Positions 25,335 through 34,315 are shown, counted from the first letter of the stretch. The stretch: DNA of 64,000 bases from JACKHA01 sp041401985 (GCA_041401985.1 JAWKTE010000010.1:1-64000), one strand, 5' to 3'. Numbers and translations: made by a program. Notes: generated by a model not told the origin, from the sequence alone.

Positions 25335-26372
25335 ATGGCCACCGACCGGATCCTGTCGCCGGAAGCCGCGCCCGTGGAGGAGCAGGCCAACTGGGCTCTG
25401 CGTCCGACGCGGATCGATGAGTACGTCGGGCAGGCCGAACTCATCGAGCGCCTGACGATCGCCATCCGGGCCGGCAAGCAGCGGGGCGAGCCGATCGAGC
25501 ACATCCTGCTGCACGGCCCGCCCGGGCTGGGCAAGACGACGCTGGCGCACGTGATCGCCGCGGAGATGGGGGCGCGGGTCTACACGACCAGCGGCCCGGC
25601 CCTGGCGCGAGGGACGGACCTGGTCGCGTCGCTGACGCGCCTGGGCGAGGGCGACGTGCTGTTCATCGACGAGATCCACCGCCTGCCCGTGCAGGTCGAG
25701 GAGTTCATCTACCCGGCGATGGAGGACTTCCGGATCGACGTGTGCGTGGACACGGGGCTGAACGCGCGGACGGTGCAGATCCGGTGCAAGCCGTTCACGC
25801 TGATCGGGGCGACGACGCGTGCGGGGCTGTTGTCGGCCCCGCTGCGGAGCCGTTTCGGGCTCGTGCACCACCTGCGGTTCTATGAACAGGCGGAACTGCT
25901 GGAGATCCTGGGGCGGTCGTGCCGGTTGCTGGGGGTGGAGTCGCCGGCGGGTGCGGCCCTGGCGGCGATCGCGGCCCGGAGCCGGGGCACGCCGCGGATC
26001 GCCAACCGGTTGCTGCGCCGCGTGCGTGACTTCGCGCAGGTCCGCGGCAACGGGGCGATGTCGATCGAAAACGTCGATGGCGCGCTGAATCTCGAGGGCG
26101 TGGACCGGCTTGGTTTGGACCCGCTGGACCGGGCGTACCTCAAGGCGATCGGCGAGGTGTACGAGGGCGGGCCGGTGGGGCTGGAGACGGTGGCGGCGAC
26201 GATGAACGAAGACGCCGGGACGCTGGAGGACCTGGTCGAGCCGTACCTGCTGCAGATCGGGTTCCTGGCCCGGACGCGGCGGGGTCGGATGCTGACGCGG
26301 GCCGCCGCGGAGCACCTGGGGCTGAAGATCAAGATCGATGCGGAGCGGGGGACGGGGTTGTTCGAGGGCTGA
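25335..26372 (+). CDS. ruvB: Holliday junction branch-migration helicase RuvB
   Basis: 345 residues, a hexameric AAA+ motor that drives Holliday junction migration with RuvA. LRPTRIDEYVGQAELIERL, Walker A LLHGPPGLGKTTLAHVIA, Walker B DVLFIDEIHRLPVQVEEFIY, TLIGATTRAGLLSAPLRSRF and the winged-helix GGPVGLETVAATMNEDAGTL are all present. The length is normal. It converges on uvrB with 38 bases between stops; ruvA and ruvC are not in the window. Confidence 0.97.
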   Translation: MATDRILSPEAAPVEEQANWALRPTRIDEYVGQAELIERLTIAIRAGKQRGEPIEHILLHGPPGLGKTTLAHVIAAEMGARVYTTSGPALARGTDLVASLTRLGEGDVLFIDEIHRLPVQVEEFIYPAMEDFRIDVCVDTGLNARTVQIRCKPFTLIGATTRAGLLSAPLRSRFGLVHHLRFYEQAELLEILGRSCRLLGVESPAGAALAAIAARSRGTPRIANRLLRRVRDFAQVRGNGAMSIENVDGALNLEGVDRLGLDPLDRAYLKAIGEVYEGGPVGLETVAATMNEDAGTLEDLVEPYLLQIGFLARTRRGRMLTRAAAEHLGLKIKIDAERGTGLFEG

Positions 26373-26410
26373 CCAACGCGGACGGGCGGTGCCGAACTAA
26401 ACACCTGCAC

Positions 26411-28663
26411 CTACGCCCGTTTGCCGCGCTTGCCCGACTTCGTCCCCGGCGCGCCCGGCGGGCCCTTCTTGGTGTTCGGGCCGGCGCGCCCGCGTCCGCC
26501 GCGGGCCGCGGCTTTCTCGACCTCGGAGCGGCGGACCTTCTCCGTGCCGAATTTGCCGGTGCGGAGCGACTGGACCTGGTCGCGGAGCATCGCGGCCTTC
26601 TCGAACTCCATCGACTGGGCCGCCTCGAACATCTCGGCCTCGATGGTCGCGGTGAGTTCTTCCACCTCGAACGCGTCCTCGGCCAGGCCGACGGCCTCGC
26701 GGGCCGTGCGCCGGGCTTTGAGTTCGAGGTCGATGCCCTCGCGGATCGCCTTCTTGATGGTCTGGGGCGTGATGCCGTGGGCCTGGTTGTACGCGATCTG
26801 CTTCGTGCGGCGGCGCTCGGTTTCTTCGATGGCGGCCTGCATGGCGGGGGTCATCTGGTCGGCGTACATGACCACGCGGGCGTTGACGTTGCGGGCGGCG
26901 CGCCCCATCTGCTGGATGAGGCTGGTGGGGCTGCGGAGGAAGCCCTCCTTGTCGGCGTCGAGGATGCAGACCAGCGAGACCTCGGGCAGGTCGAGGCCCT
27001 CGCGGAGGAGGTTGACGCCGACGAGCACGTCGAACTCGCCGCGCCGGAGGTCCTGGAGGATGGCAACGCGGTCGAGGGTGTCGACCTCTGAGTGCAGGTA
27101 GCGGACGCGGAGGCCCTGCTCGTCGAGGTATCGGGTCAGGTCCTCGCAGAGGCGCTTGGTCAGGGCGGTGACGAGCACGCGGTCGCCGGATTCGGTGCGC
27201 TGCTTGCATCGCTCGATGAGGTCGGCGACCTGGCCGTTGGCGGGGCGGACCTCGATCTCGGGATCGACCAGGCCGGTGGGGCGGATGACCTGCTCGGCGA
27301 CGACGCCCTGGCACTTCTCGAGTTCGTATGGGCCGGGGGTTGCGGAGACGAAGAGGGTTCGGGGGACGATGGACTCGAACTCTTCGAAGCGCAAGGGGCG
27401 GTTGTCGAGCGCGCTGGGGAGGCGGAAGCCGTGGTCGACCAGGACGCGTTTGCGGTTCTGGTCGCCGTTGAACATGGCGTGGATCTGGGGGAGGGTGACG
27501 TGCGACTCGTCGATGATGAGGAGCCAGTCCTGCAAGTTGCGGCGGGAAGGGGCAGAGGGGCTGAGGGGCAGAGGGCCAGAGGGGTTCGAGTCGCCTTTGG
27601 CGTGATCAAGTCCCTCCGCCCCTGTGCCCCTTTGACCCTTTGACCCTTCCGACGTCTCGTCGACCGGCGCGTAATCGAAATAGTCCATCAGCGTGAACGG
27701 GCGCTCGCCCGGGGCTCGCCCGTCCATCCAGCGCGAGTAGTTCTCGATGCCGTTGCAGAAGCCGACCTCCTCGATCATCTCGAGGTCGTACTTGGTGCGG
27801 GCGAGGAGGCGCTGGGCCTCGAGGAGTTTGCCCTCGGAGCGGAGTTGCGTGACGCGGGCGTCGAGTTCCTTGCGGATGCCGTCGAGGATCGCGGCGAGGC
27901 GGTCCTCCTGCATGACGTAGTGCACCGCGGGGAAGAGGAAGAACTGGCGTTCCTCGGCCAGCACCTCGCCGCTGGTGGGGTTGACCAGGTCGACGCGTTC
28001 GATCTCGTCTCCGAAGAGTTCGATGCGGACGGCGAAGCGCTCGTAGGCGGGCCAGACCTCGATGGCGTCGCCGCGGGCGCGGAACAGGCCACGCTTCCAC
28101 TCGATCTCGGTGCGGTTGTACTGCATGGCCTGGAGGGCGAGGAAGAACTCGCGTCGGTCCATGCGCCCGCCGCGGGTGATGGTGAGGACCTTCTGGTTGT
28201 AGGCCTCGGGCGAGCCGAGGCCGAAGATGCACGAGACGCTGGCGACCACGACGGTGTCGCGCCGGGTGAGCAGGTTGCTGGTGGCGGCCAGGCGGAGGCG
28301 GTCGAGGTCGTCGTTGCGGCTGGAGTCTTTCTCGATGTAGATGTCGCGCTGGGGGATGTAGGCCTCGGGCTGGTAGTAGTCGTAGTAGGAGACGAAGTAG
28401 TTGACGGAGTTGTGGGGAAAGAACTCGCGGAGTTCCTCGAAGAGTTGGGCCGCGAGGGTCTTGTTGTGGCTGATGATGAGGGTGGGCTTGTTGAGTCGGG
28501 CGATGGTGTGGGCCATCGTGAAAGTCTTGCCGGTGCCAGTGGCGCCCAGGAGGCAGGCGTGGCGCTGGCCGGAGGCGAGTCGTTCGACGAGAGCCTCGAT
28601 GGCCTGGGGCTGGTCGCCGGTGGGGGTGAAGGGGGCGGTGACGTGGAAGCGTCCCTCGGGCAT
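26411..28663 (-). CDS. uvrB: Excinuclease ABC subunit B, with repeat-encoded insert
   Basis: 750 residues. UvrB is the damage-verifying helicase of nucleotide excision repair. Walker A LLGATGTGKTFTMAHTIARL, the beta-hairpin YYDYYQPEAYIPQRDIYIEK, LLIIDESHVTLPQIHAMFNG, helicase motifs LREGLDLPEVSLVCILDADK and QQMGRAARN, and the C-terminal UVR motif FEKAAMLRDQVQSLR are intact. About 37 extra residues (338-375) lie between DYFDYAP and LLIIDESHV. They are encoded by an inverted pair of type B arrays and keep frame. A basic, Gly/Lys-rich tail is also extra. The start follows a TACCCT box. Confidence 0.96.
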   Translation of the reverse strand: MPEGRFHVTAPFTPTGDQPQAIEALVERLASGQRHACLLGATGTGKTFTMAHTIARLNKPTLIISHNKTLAAQLFEELREFFPHNSVNYFVSYYDYYQPEAYIPQRDIYIEKDSSRNDDLDRLRLAATSNLLTRRDTVVVASVSCIFGLGSPEAYNQKVLTITRGGRMDRREFFLALQAMQYNRTEIEWKRGLFRARGDAIEVWPAYERFAVRIELFGDEIERVDLVNPTSGEVLAEERQFFLFPAVHYVMQEDRLAAILDGIRKELDARVTQLRSEGKLLEAQRLLARTKYDLEMIEEVGFCNGIENYSRWMDGRAPGERPFTLMDYFDYAPVDETSEGSKGQRGTGAEGLDHAKGDSNPSGPLPLSPSAPSRRNLQDWLLIIDESHVTLPQIHAMFNGDQNRKRVLVDHGFRLPSALDNRPLRFEEFESIVPRTLFVSATPGPYELEKCQGVVAEQVIRPTGLVDPEIEVRPANGQVADLIERCKQRTESGDRVLVTALTKRLCEDLTRYLDEQGLRVRYLHSEVDTLDRVAILQDLRRGEFDVLVGVNLLREGLDLPEVSLVCILDADKEGFLRSPTSLIQQMGRAARNVNARVVMYADQMTPAMQAAIEETERRRTKQIAYNQAHGITPQTIKKAIREGIDLELKARRTAREAVGLAEDAFEVEELTATIEAEMFEAAQSMEFEKAAMLRDQVQSLRTGKFGTEKVRRSEVEKAAARGGRGRAGPNTKKGPPGAPGTKSGKRGKRA
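27541..27650. repeat. Inverted pair of octamer arrays, type B (inside uvrB)
   Basis: The left arm (27541-27582) repeats GGGGCAGA, GGGGCTGA, GGGGCAGA. The right arm (27608-27650) repeats the complement CCGCCCCTGTGCCCCTTTGA. About 25 bases lie between. The whole block is coding in uvrB and has no stop in that frame. Confidence 0.8.
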
Positions 28664-28668
28664 GGTTC

Positions 28669-28678
28669 AGGGTATTCT
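28669..28678. promoter_or_regulatory. Back-to-back -10 boxes of uvrB and TPR gene
   Basis: In AGGGTATTCT the minus strand reads TACCCT (28669-28674), 5 bases from the uvrB ATG. The plus strand reads TATTCT (28673-28678), 23 bases before the GTG of the TPR gene. The two boxes overlap, so the two transcripts must compete for this site. Confidence 0.55.
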
Positions 28679-28701
28679 CCCGCCCACCAGGAGCGCCCGC
28701 C

Positions 28702-30141
28702 GTGCGACCGCCACAGCCCCCCTCATTGGAGACCGCAGGCCCGCCCGACGAGGCGGGCATCACGTTCGTGTTCTCCGGCACGAATCCGGGCGGACGTCGG
28801 GAGACGAGCGAGATCGTCGCCGCCTCGTCGGCCGCGGCTCTGTTGCGGCTGGACGAGGATGGATGGACTGGTGTCACGCTCCACACGGATGAGTTCATCC
28901 GCCTCGATCAGGAGCCGGGGCTGCCGCGATTGACGCCGAAGGAGCGGGTGGCGATTCTGGCGATCCGGCCGGAGACGCTGTGGAAGTTCCGGGTCGGGTT
29001 TTTGTGGAGTCGCGCGAAGTGGGCGGTGTTCACGCCCCTGGTGTGCGGGACGGTGCTGGGAATGCTTTGGTGGAATCGGGGGCCGAGGGCGTCGGACCTG
29101 ATGCTCGCCCTCTGTGTGGTCGTTCCGCTGGGCTGGATGTTGTGGGTGCTCCTCTCACCCGATCCGGCGGCGCCGCACAATCGCGTGTTGCGGGCGAACC
29201 TTGAGGGGCGGTGGGCCGATGCGCTGGCCGCCATGCCGCGGCTGGAACGGCTGATGGCGAAGATCCCGGCGGGGCGGAACGGGGTCGAGGCGGCCAGGTT
29301 GAGGGCCGGCCCGCTCATCCGGCTGGGTCGGGTTGACGAAGCGTTCGCGGTGGTGCGGGCGCTGGAGGGTCGCCCGGACGTGCCGAGGGCGCAGTACCTG
29401 AGTGTGCTCGCTGAGGCCCACACCGGTGTGCGGGACTTCGATGCGGCCGAAGCGTGCTACACCCAGATCGTTGAGGACCATCCTGATACACCGATGTGGT
29501 GGGTCGCGCTGGCGGAGTTCCAGGCATTGCGGAGGGGAAGGCCGGATGCCGCGAGGGAATCGCTGGCGTGCGTGGAAAGCGCGGGGCTGGTGCCCCCGCT
29601 TGTCGCGTATGTCTGGCTCATCGAGGGGGTGATCGCGGTGCTCGAGGGCGACGACCGAGGAGCAGTTGGCCGGCTCGGCGAAGCGCACGAGGCGGTGTCG
29701 AAGTCATTCCCAAACATGTCGTCTCGCCGAGCGATACTCGCGTTCTGTGATGCGTTCCGGGCGGTCGCGCTCGCTCGGCTCGGAGACCGGGCCGCGGCGG
29801 CGGACATCTGGGCGGGCTGCGAGCGGATCATCGAACTGCACGGGTCCGACGTGCCACGGCGTGTGCCGTGCGCATATCCCCGAGCGCGGTCGCTCAGGGC
29901 GCTCTCCGGCTTTGTTGGGGTGAAGGGGGCGACGACCTGGAAGCGATCGGACGGCACGTGTGAGGGTATGCTGGGGGGAGCAGAGATCAGAGAGCAGAGA
30001 TCAGAGAGCAGAGAGAAGAGAGAAGAGAGTGAAGAGGTGGCCGCGAGGCGCGGCCCGAGAGTAAGGAGTGTGCGACGATGGCTGAGCAGCAGACGCGTCA
30101 GCAGGTGCTCGCCCATGTGGTCCGCCAGACCGTGCCGTTGA
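28702..30141 (+). CDS. TPR-containing membrane protein, C-terminus doubtful
   Basis: Up to 479 residues from GTG 28702, preceded by AGGAG. Two membrane segments lie near residues 110-127 (WAVFTPLVCGTVLGMLWW) and 134-153 (SDLMLALCVVVPLGWMLWVL). Residues about 165-395 are Ala/Leu-rich helical repeats of TPR type (AGPLIRLGRVDEAFAVVRAL, AHTGVRDFDAAEACYTQIVE, IEGVIAVLEGDDRGAVGRLG). From about residue 403 the frame crosses a relic of the uvrB start (antisense), then a purine array, then 64 bases of the next gene. The true C-terminus is probably near residue 400 and its stop has been lost. Function unknown. Confidence 0.6.
   Translation: MRPPQPPSLETAGPPDEAGITFVFSGTNPGGRRETSEIVAASSAAALLRLDEDGWTGVTLHTDEFIRLDQEPGLPRLTPKERVAILAIRPETLWKFRVGFLWSRAKWAVFTPLVCGTVLGMLWWNRGPRASDLMLALCVVVPLGWMLWVLLSPDPAAPHNRVLRANLEGRWADALAAMPRLERLMAKIPAGRNGVEAARLRAGPLIRLGRVDEAFAVVRALEGRPDVPRAQYLSVLAEAHTGVRDFDAAEACYTQIVEDHPDTPMWWVALAEFQALRRGRPDAARESLACVESAGLVPPLVAYVWLIEGVIAVLEGDDRGAVGRLGEAHEAVSKSFPNMSSRRAILAFCDAFRAVALARLGDRAAAADIWAGCERIIELHGSDVPRRVPCAYPRARSLRALSGFVGVKGATTWKRSDGTCEGMLGGAEIREQRSESREKREESEEVAARRGPRVRSVRRWLSSRRVSRCSPMWSARPCR
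29910..29968 (-). pseudogene. Relic of uvrB promoter and N-terminus
   Basis: On the minus strand TACCCT lies 5 bases before GTG 29957, followed by codons for VPSDRFQVVAPFTPTK. This matches uvrB (TACCCT, 5 bases, ATG, MPEGRFHVTAPFTPTG) in spacing and in 10 of 16 residues. The match ends within 60 bases and the frame then loses similarity. It is best explained as a truncated duplicate of the uvrB 5' end, with the TPR gene lying between the two copies. Confidence 0.6.
29986..30050. repeat. Purine array, type C (before dinB-like gene)
   Basis: Units of CAGAGATCAGAGAG and AGAGAAGAGAG, beginning about 18 bases beyond the relic uvrB promoter and ending 27 bases before the DinB-like start. Confidence 0.7.
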
Positions 30142-30614
30142 CGACGCGGTTTCTGGTGGGGTTTGACGAGTCGAGCAGCACGCGCCAGGCGCCTGGGCTG
30201 CCGAACCACGTGTCGTGGAGCCTGGGGCACCTGGCCCTGACGCTGCACCGGGCGGCGGAGAAGTTCGATGGGGTGCCCGCGCCGTCGGAGGACTTCGTGG
30301 TGGGGGCGCTGGCGGCGGGGGACCGCACGCGGTTTGCCACGGAGTCGGTGGCGTTCGGCTCGACGCCGGTGGACGAAGCGGCCCACTTTCCGCCGGTGGA
30401 CCGGGCCCGGGCGATCTTCGAGCGGGCGGCGGAGCGGCTGGCCGGGGTTGTGGAGCGGGCGGCGGACGCGGACCTGGAACGCCAGATCGCATGGGGGACG
30501 GGAACGATCTCACTTGGCGATCTGGTCGTCCGCGTGGCGTTCCACAATGGGATCCACGCGGGGCAGATCACGGACCTGCGCCGGGGGCTGGGGATGGGGC
30601 GGATTCTGGGGTAG
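30078..30614 (+). CDS. DinB-family protein
   Basis: 178 residues, a four-helix DinB/YfiT-like fold. The metal-site histidines are visible in LPNHVSWSLGHLALTLHRA and in VRVAFHNGIHAGQITDLRRG. Members are metal-dependent thiol transferases or have no assigned role. ATG 30078 is the first suitable start; no strong ribosome site precedes it. It overlaps the open but doubtful C-terminus of the TPR gene. Confidence 0.8.
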   Translation: MAEQQTRQQVLAHVVRQTVPLTTRFLVGFDESSSTRQAPGLPNHVSWSLGHLALTLHRAAEKFDGVPAPSEDFVVGALAAGDRTRFATESVAFGSTPVDEAAHFPPVDRARAIFERAAERLAGVVERAADADLERQIAWGTGTISLGDLVVRVAFHNGIHAGQITDLRRGLGMGRILG

Positions 30615-30676
30615 GCGTGGTTGCCGGCCCGGGTGCTGGGACCCGCGGCTCAACGCCCAGAAAACGAGGGAGGAAA

Positions 30677-30750
30677 CACGGGCGTAGGGATTCGAACCCC
30701 AAACCTCCTGATCCGTAGTCAGGTGCTCTATCCAATTGAGCTACGCCCGC
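30677..30750 (-). tRNA. tRNA-Arg (anticodon ACG)
   Basis: Folding the complement gives a 7-bp acceptor (GCGGGCG/CGCCCGT with one G-U), D-arm GCTC...GAGC, anticodon stem CCTGA/TCAGG with loop CTACGGA (ACG), variable AGGTT, and T-arm with TTCGAAT. ACG is normally edited to ICG and reads CGU, CGC and CGA. CCA is not encoded. Confidence 0.95.
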
Positions 30751-30884
30751 GTCGCCCCAACGATACGCGCTGGTGGGGGACCCGGCAAGCCGGGTGACCG
30801 GCGCAGGATGGGGTGTCGGCTGGCGGACGCGGGTGCCGGGGGCGGGCCGCGGGTGGGGTTCTCAGAGCCCGGGGACGGTGCCGC

Positions 30885-30913
30885 TTGACTCCGAGCGGGT
30901 TGGGGCGAAGATT
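30885..30913 (+). promoter_or_regulatory. Possible promoter of rpsT
   Basis: TTGACT and a weak AAGATT are 17 bases apart. A start near 30920 gives rpsT a leader of about 110 bases. The rest of the 283-base gap between the tRNA and rpsT shows no gene. Confidence 0.35.
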
Positions 30914-31033
30914 CCCTCCCGGGTCGTTCGCGTGGTCGGATTTTGCGACGCGGCCCGGGACTCGGCCGATGGGCGTGGTTGCACGATCGGCAAGTGATTC
31001 AACGCGTGCCGCGCACGCGTGTTCGGAGGATCA

Positions 31034-31306
31034 ATGGCTCATTCGCTCTCGGCCAAGAAGCGCGTCCGTCAGAACGCCAAGCGTCGTGCGCTCAACCGCT
31101 GGCGCCTCAAGACCATGCGCGAGGCGATCAAGGGCTTCGCGATCGCCCTGGCCGGCGGGACGAACGAGGAAGCGACCACGGCGTACCGCAGCGCGGCCGC
31201 GCTGGTGGACAAGACCGCTCAGAAGGGCGTCATCCACCGGAACCAGGCGGCCCGTCGGAAGAGCCGCATGAACGCGCGGCTCAAGGCGAAGGTGCTGGCC
31301 AAGTAA
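31034..31306 (+). CDS. rpsT: 30S ribosomal protein S20
   Basis: 90 residues of normal length and basic helical character: MAHSLSAKKRVRQNAKRRAL, NRWRLKTMREAIKGF, VDKTAQKGVIHRNQAARRKS, RMNARLKAKVL. S20 binds 16S rRNA early in 30S assembly. ATG 31034 is preceded by GGAGG at the right distance. A canonical terminator follows, so this is a single-gene unit. Confidence 0.97.
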   Translation: MAHSLSAKKRVRQNAKRRALNRWRLKTMREAIKGFAIALAGGTNEEATTAYRSAAALVDKTAQKGVIHRNQAARRKSRMNARLKAKVLAK

Positions 31307-31343
31307 GGCGGCTTCAGCCTCGAGCTATCGATTTGGAACAGAG

Positions 31344-31369
31344 CCCGACGCGCGAGCGTCGGGTTTTTT
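31344..31369 (+). terminator. Rho-independent terminator of rpsT
   Basis: Stem CCCGACGC/GCGTCGGG with a GCGA loop, followed by six T. It lies 37 bases after the rpsT stop and is the clearest intrinsic terminator in the window. Confidence 0.92.
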
Positions 31370-31518
31370 CGTGGGCGGGGTTGGTGGCGGGACGGTGGCA
31401 CCCCCGCTTGTCGGACCGCGACGCTTGCGCGTCGGGCTCTGCGCTGGGGCCGCTTTGGGTGGCGCGTCGCGGGTATCGTGGCGTCGCCGGGCGGTGCTCG
31501 GCGGTGTGGAGGCACGGC

Positions 31519-31968
31519 ATGAAAGCGATCCTGCTGGCGATCGGGGCGGGGGTGTGCTGGGGCATCGGCGAGGTGGTGACCCGGGCCGTGCTGCACACGG
31601 GCAAGGTGGGGCCGATCACGGCGATCACGATCCGCTCGACGGTCGCGCTGCCGGTGCTGTGGGTGGCGTATGTGGTGGCGGTGCAGGCGATGAAGGCCGA
31701 GCCGCGGGACTGGCTGCAGGCCGGGACGCCGACGCTGTTGAAACTGGTGCTGGGCTCGGGGCTGGTGGCGGGGGCGGCGGCGATGGTGCTGTTCTACTCG
31801 GCGCTGAACCTGGGCGAGGTGTCGCGGATCAAGCCGATCGCGTTCGCGGTGGCGCCGGCGGTTGGGGCGCTCTTGGGCTGGCTGGTGCTGGGCGAGGCGA
31901 TGACCGTGAAGAAGGCGGTGGGGGTGGTGACGATCCTGGCGGGGGTGGTGGTGCTGACGGGGAAGTAG
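31519..31968 (+). CDS. EamA/DMT-type membrane protein, single-domain
   Basis: 149 residues, about five membrane segments and one EamA unit: LLAIGAGVCWGIGEVVTRAV, ITAITIRSTVALPVLWVAYV, VAGAAAMVLFYSALNLGEVS, IKPIAFAVAPAVGALLGWLV, LGEAMTVKKAVGVVTILAGV. Full-length drug/metabolite transporters have two such units; half-size ones act as dimers. The substrate is unknown. GGAGG lies upstream of ATG 31519. Confidence 0.8.
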   Translation: MKAILLAIGAGVCWGIGEVVTRAVLHTGKVGPITAITIRSTVALPVLWVAYVVAVQAMKAEPRDWLQAGTPTLLKLVLGSGLVAGAAAMVLFYSALNLGEVSRIKPIAFAVAPAVGALLGWLVLGEAMTVKKAVGVVTILAGVVVLTGK

Positions 31969-31984
31969 GCGGGAATGAACCGGT

Positions 31985-34315
31985 TCAGTGCGAAGCCTGT
32001 ATCGCCCCGTTCGGGAGGTAGAGGAAGTTGACGCCGCTGCCCAGGGCCGACGTGTAGGTGCCGACGTAGGACGCGGCGACGACCGGGACGTTGGTCCACC
32101 TGCCCGGTGCGGGGTCGATGCGGAGGTTGCCGCCCTGGACCATCTCGCGGGAGATCGTCAGGGCGATAAGGGTGGGGTGGCCGGCGACGCGGAGCGTGGC
32201 GGCCTCGGCGTTGCGGAACGACCCGATCACCTGGGCGTCGCCCTCGCTGAAGAAGGTGCCGGCGTTGACGAGCGTGCCCATGATGCCGCCCTGGTCGATG
32301 TTGATCGTGGCCTTGGCGTACTTCTCGACGACGATAGAGCCGCGGTTGACGAACTCGTTGTCGGCGTTGAGCAGGCCGAAGAAGGCGAAGCGGTTCCCGG
32401 CGACGGTGATGGTGCCGCCCTCGCGGTTGTCGATGGGCGTGGTGAGCGTCCCGGTGATGCCGCCGCTGGAGTTGAGGTTGATGCGTCCGTAGTTGACGAT
32501 GTGGTCGGCGTCGAACGTGAAGGTGTGGGTTTCCGGAGAGCGGTTTACGCTGAGCGAGCCGCGGACCTCCTGGACCTTGCGGATCGCGGGGATGTTGGTG
32601 AAGTTTCGGATGCCGATGCCGCTGCCTGGCCCGATGGACTCGATGTCGGCGGGCAGGGTCAGGGTGGCGTTGTCGAAGACGACCAGATCGAGGTCGTAGA
32701 TCGTCATGAGGCCGGTGTCGGGGTTGACGCGGAGGTTGGCCAGATCGCCCGTGATGGTGACGTTTCCGGTGTAGATGAGGATCTCGCTGCTGCCGCTGAT
32801 CTGGGTGTCCTCGAAGAGGACGTCGGCGGTGATGCGGGTCTGGGCGGGGCCGTCGACGGCGGTGTAGCGGACGAACTGGCCGCTCCGCATGATCATGGTG
32901 CCGTCGCCGGGGTTCTCGCCGCCGATGCGCGAGCCGTAGACGTGGAACGGCCCCTGCTGCTTGACGAACGTGGCGTCCGGTGCCATGTCGATTCGCCCCG
33001 AGAGGAAGTTGAGCCAGCCGGTGCTGGTGAAGGTCACGCCGGGGCCGAGGGCGATGCCGGGCAGGTCGGGATTGGGGTCGCCGATCTGGAGGCGCTCGGT
33101 GGTGGTGTCCACGTTCAGGGTGGTGCCGCGGATCAGGGCGTTGGCGATGATGTCCAGCGAGCCCTGGCCCTGCACGAGCGAGTCGATGAGGAAGACCTCC
33201 TGGCTGGAGTGGTAGTGCTGGAACTGGAACCGCGCGAGAGTGAGGGAGCCGTCGATGGTGAGCGTGGCGTTGTCGAAGGTGATGTTGCCGTTGGCGGTGA
33301 GGCCGGGTGCGGCGATGATGACCTCGGCGCCCTGGGTGAAGCGGGACTGGAGGCCCAGGAACGAGTCGCCGGTGATCGTGTGCGTGCCGCCGATGAACTC
33401 GTGGAGGCCGTCGCCGAGCAGGCGGGCGGGCGTGTGGGATGAGTCGGCGTGGTAGCGGATCACCGAGTCGGTCCGCAGGGCGGCGACGCGCCCGGAGTTG
33501 GTGAAGGTCGTGCTCTGGCCCATCTCGCCGATGACCAGGTTGCCGCGGAGCAGGTAGAGCCGGTCGGTGTTGGTCAGATCGACGCCGATGGTGGTGGTCG
33601 TGCCGTTGTCGGCGTTGCGGCGGGTGAGGCCGTGGTTGATGATCGCGCCGGAGCCGACGATCGCGCCGTGGGAGGAGAGGTTGAAGGTCTTGCCGGGGTT
33701 GACAGTGATGACGCCGTTGAGGATGAGGCTACCGGCTCGGAACGAGAGCGAGCCGAGGTTGTTGAGATCGGATTCGAGTGTGACCTCGCCGAGTGCGGGG
33801 GTGGCGCTGGCTCCGACATTGAGTTGGCCGCCGGGGTGGAGGCGGATTGCCAGATCGCCGCCCCAGACGCCCTGGACCCAGTTGACCATGCCGTTGATGC
33901 GGAGGGCGCCTTCGGTCTGGATGTCGAATGACTGGTTGACGTTGAACGAGGTGCCGCGGTTGACGACGAGGGTCTCGTTGAGGGTGAGGGAGTTGACGCG
34001 GATGACGGGCAGGTCGGCGACCATCATCTCCGGGTCGATGCCGGGGCCGAGGTCTATGGTCACGTCGTCCTCGAACGTGGGGACGGCGTCGTTGGACCAG
34101 TTGAGGGGGTTGGACCAGAGGCGGTCGCCGCCGCCGGCGTCCCAGAACACGGCCGAGAGCACGACGCGCTGCTCGAGCGGCTCGACGGTGAAGGGGGTGT
34201 CGGGGCGGACGGCTCGGGAGCGGCGGGCTTCACGGAACTGGCTTGGGTTGGCCTGGCGTGGGTCGAAGTGGCGCGAGGCGGCTCGGGAAGCGCGGGCGCG
34301 GCGGGGGCGGATCAT
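31985..34315 (-). CDS. Large surface protein with LEQR N-terminal motif (paralog 1)
   Basis: 776 residues, no enzymatic motif. A basic N-terminus leads to FTVEPLEQRVVLSAVFW at about residue 42, a planctomycete leader motif (LEPRxLLS type) that replaces a standard signal peptide. The body is Gly/Asn/Thr-rich beta-helix or autotransporter-like strands: DRLWSNPLNWSNDAVPTFED, LTLNETLVVNRGTSFNVN, RINGMVNWVQGVWGGDL, HPGGQLNVG, TNTDRLYLLRGNLVIGE. It aligns block for block with the genes at 36209 and 38597. AAGAGGAG precedes the ATG and a consensus promoter lies about 215 bases upstream. Probably an adhesin or surface-layer component. Confidence 0.7.
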   Translation of the reverse strand: MIRPRRARASRAASRHFDPRQANPSQFREARRSRAVRPDTPFTVEPLEQRVVLSAVFWDAGGGDRLWSNPLNWSNDAVPTFEDDVTIDLGPGIDPEMMVADLPVIRVNSLTLNETLVVNRGTSFNVNQSFDIQTEGALRINGMVNWVQGVWGGDLAIRLHPGGQLNVGASATPALGEVTLESDLNNLGSLSFRAGSLILNGVITVNPGKTFNLSSHGAIVGSGAIINHGLTRRNADNGTTTTIGVDLTNTDRLYLLRGNLVIGEMGQSTTFTNSGRVAALRTDSVIRYHADSSHTPARLLGDGLHEFIGGTHTITGDSFLGLQSRFTQGAEVIIAAPGLTANGNITFDNATLTIDGSLTLARFQFQHYHSSQEVFLIDSLVQGQGSLDIIANALIRGTTLNVDTTTERLQIGDPNPDLPGIALGPGVTFTSTGWLNFLSGRIDMAPDATFVKQQGPFHVYGSRIGGENPGDGTMIMRSGQFVRYTAVDGPAQTRITADVLFEDTQISGSSEILIYTGNVTITGDLANLRVNPDTGLMTIYDLDLVVFDNATLTLPADIESIGPGSGIGIRNFTNIPAIRKVQEVRGSLSVNRSPETHTFTFDADHIVNYGRINLNSSGGITGTLTTPIDNREGGTITVAGNRFAFFGLLNADNEFVNRGSIVVEKYAKATINIDQGGIMGTLVNAGTFFSEGDAQVIGSFRNAEAATLRVAGHPTLIALTISREMVQGGNLRIDPAPGRWTNVPVVAASYVGTYTSALGSGVNFLYLPNGAIQASH

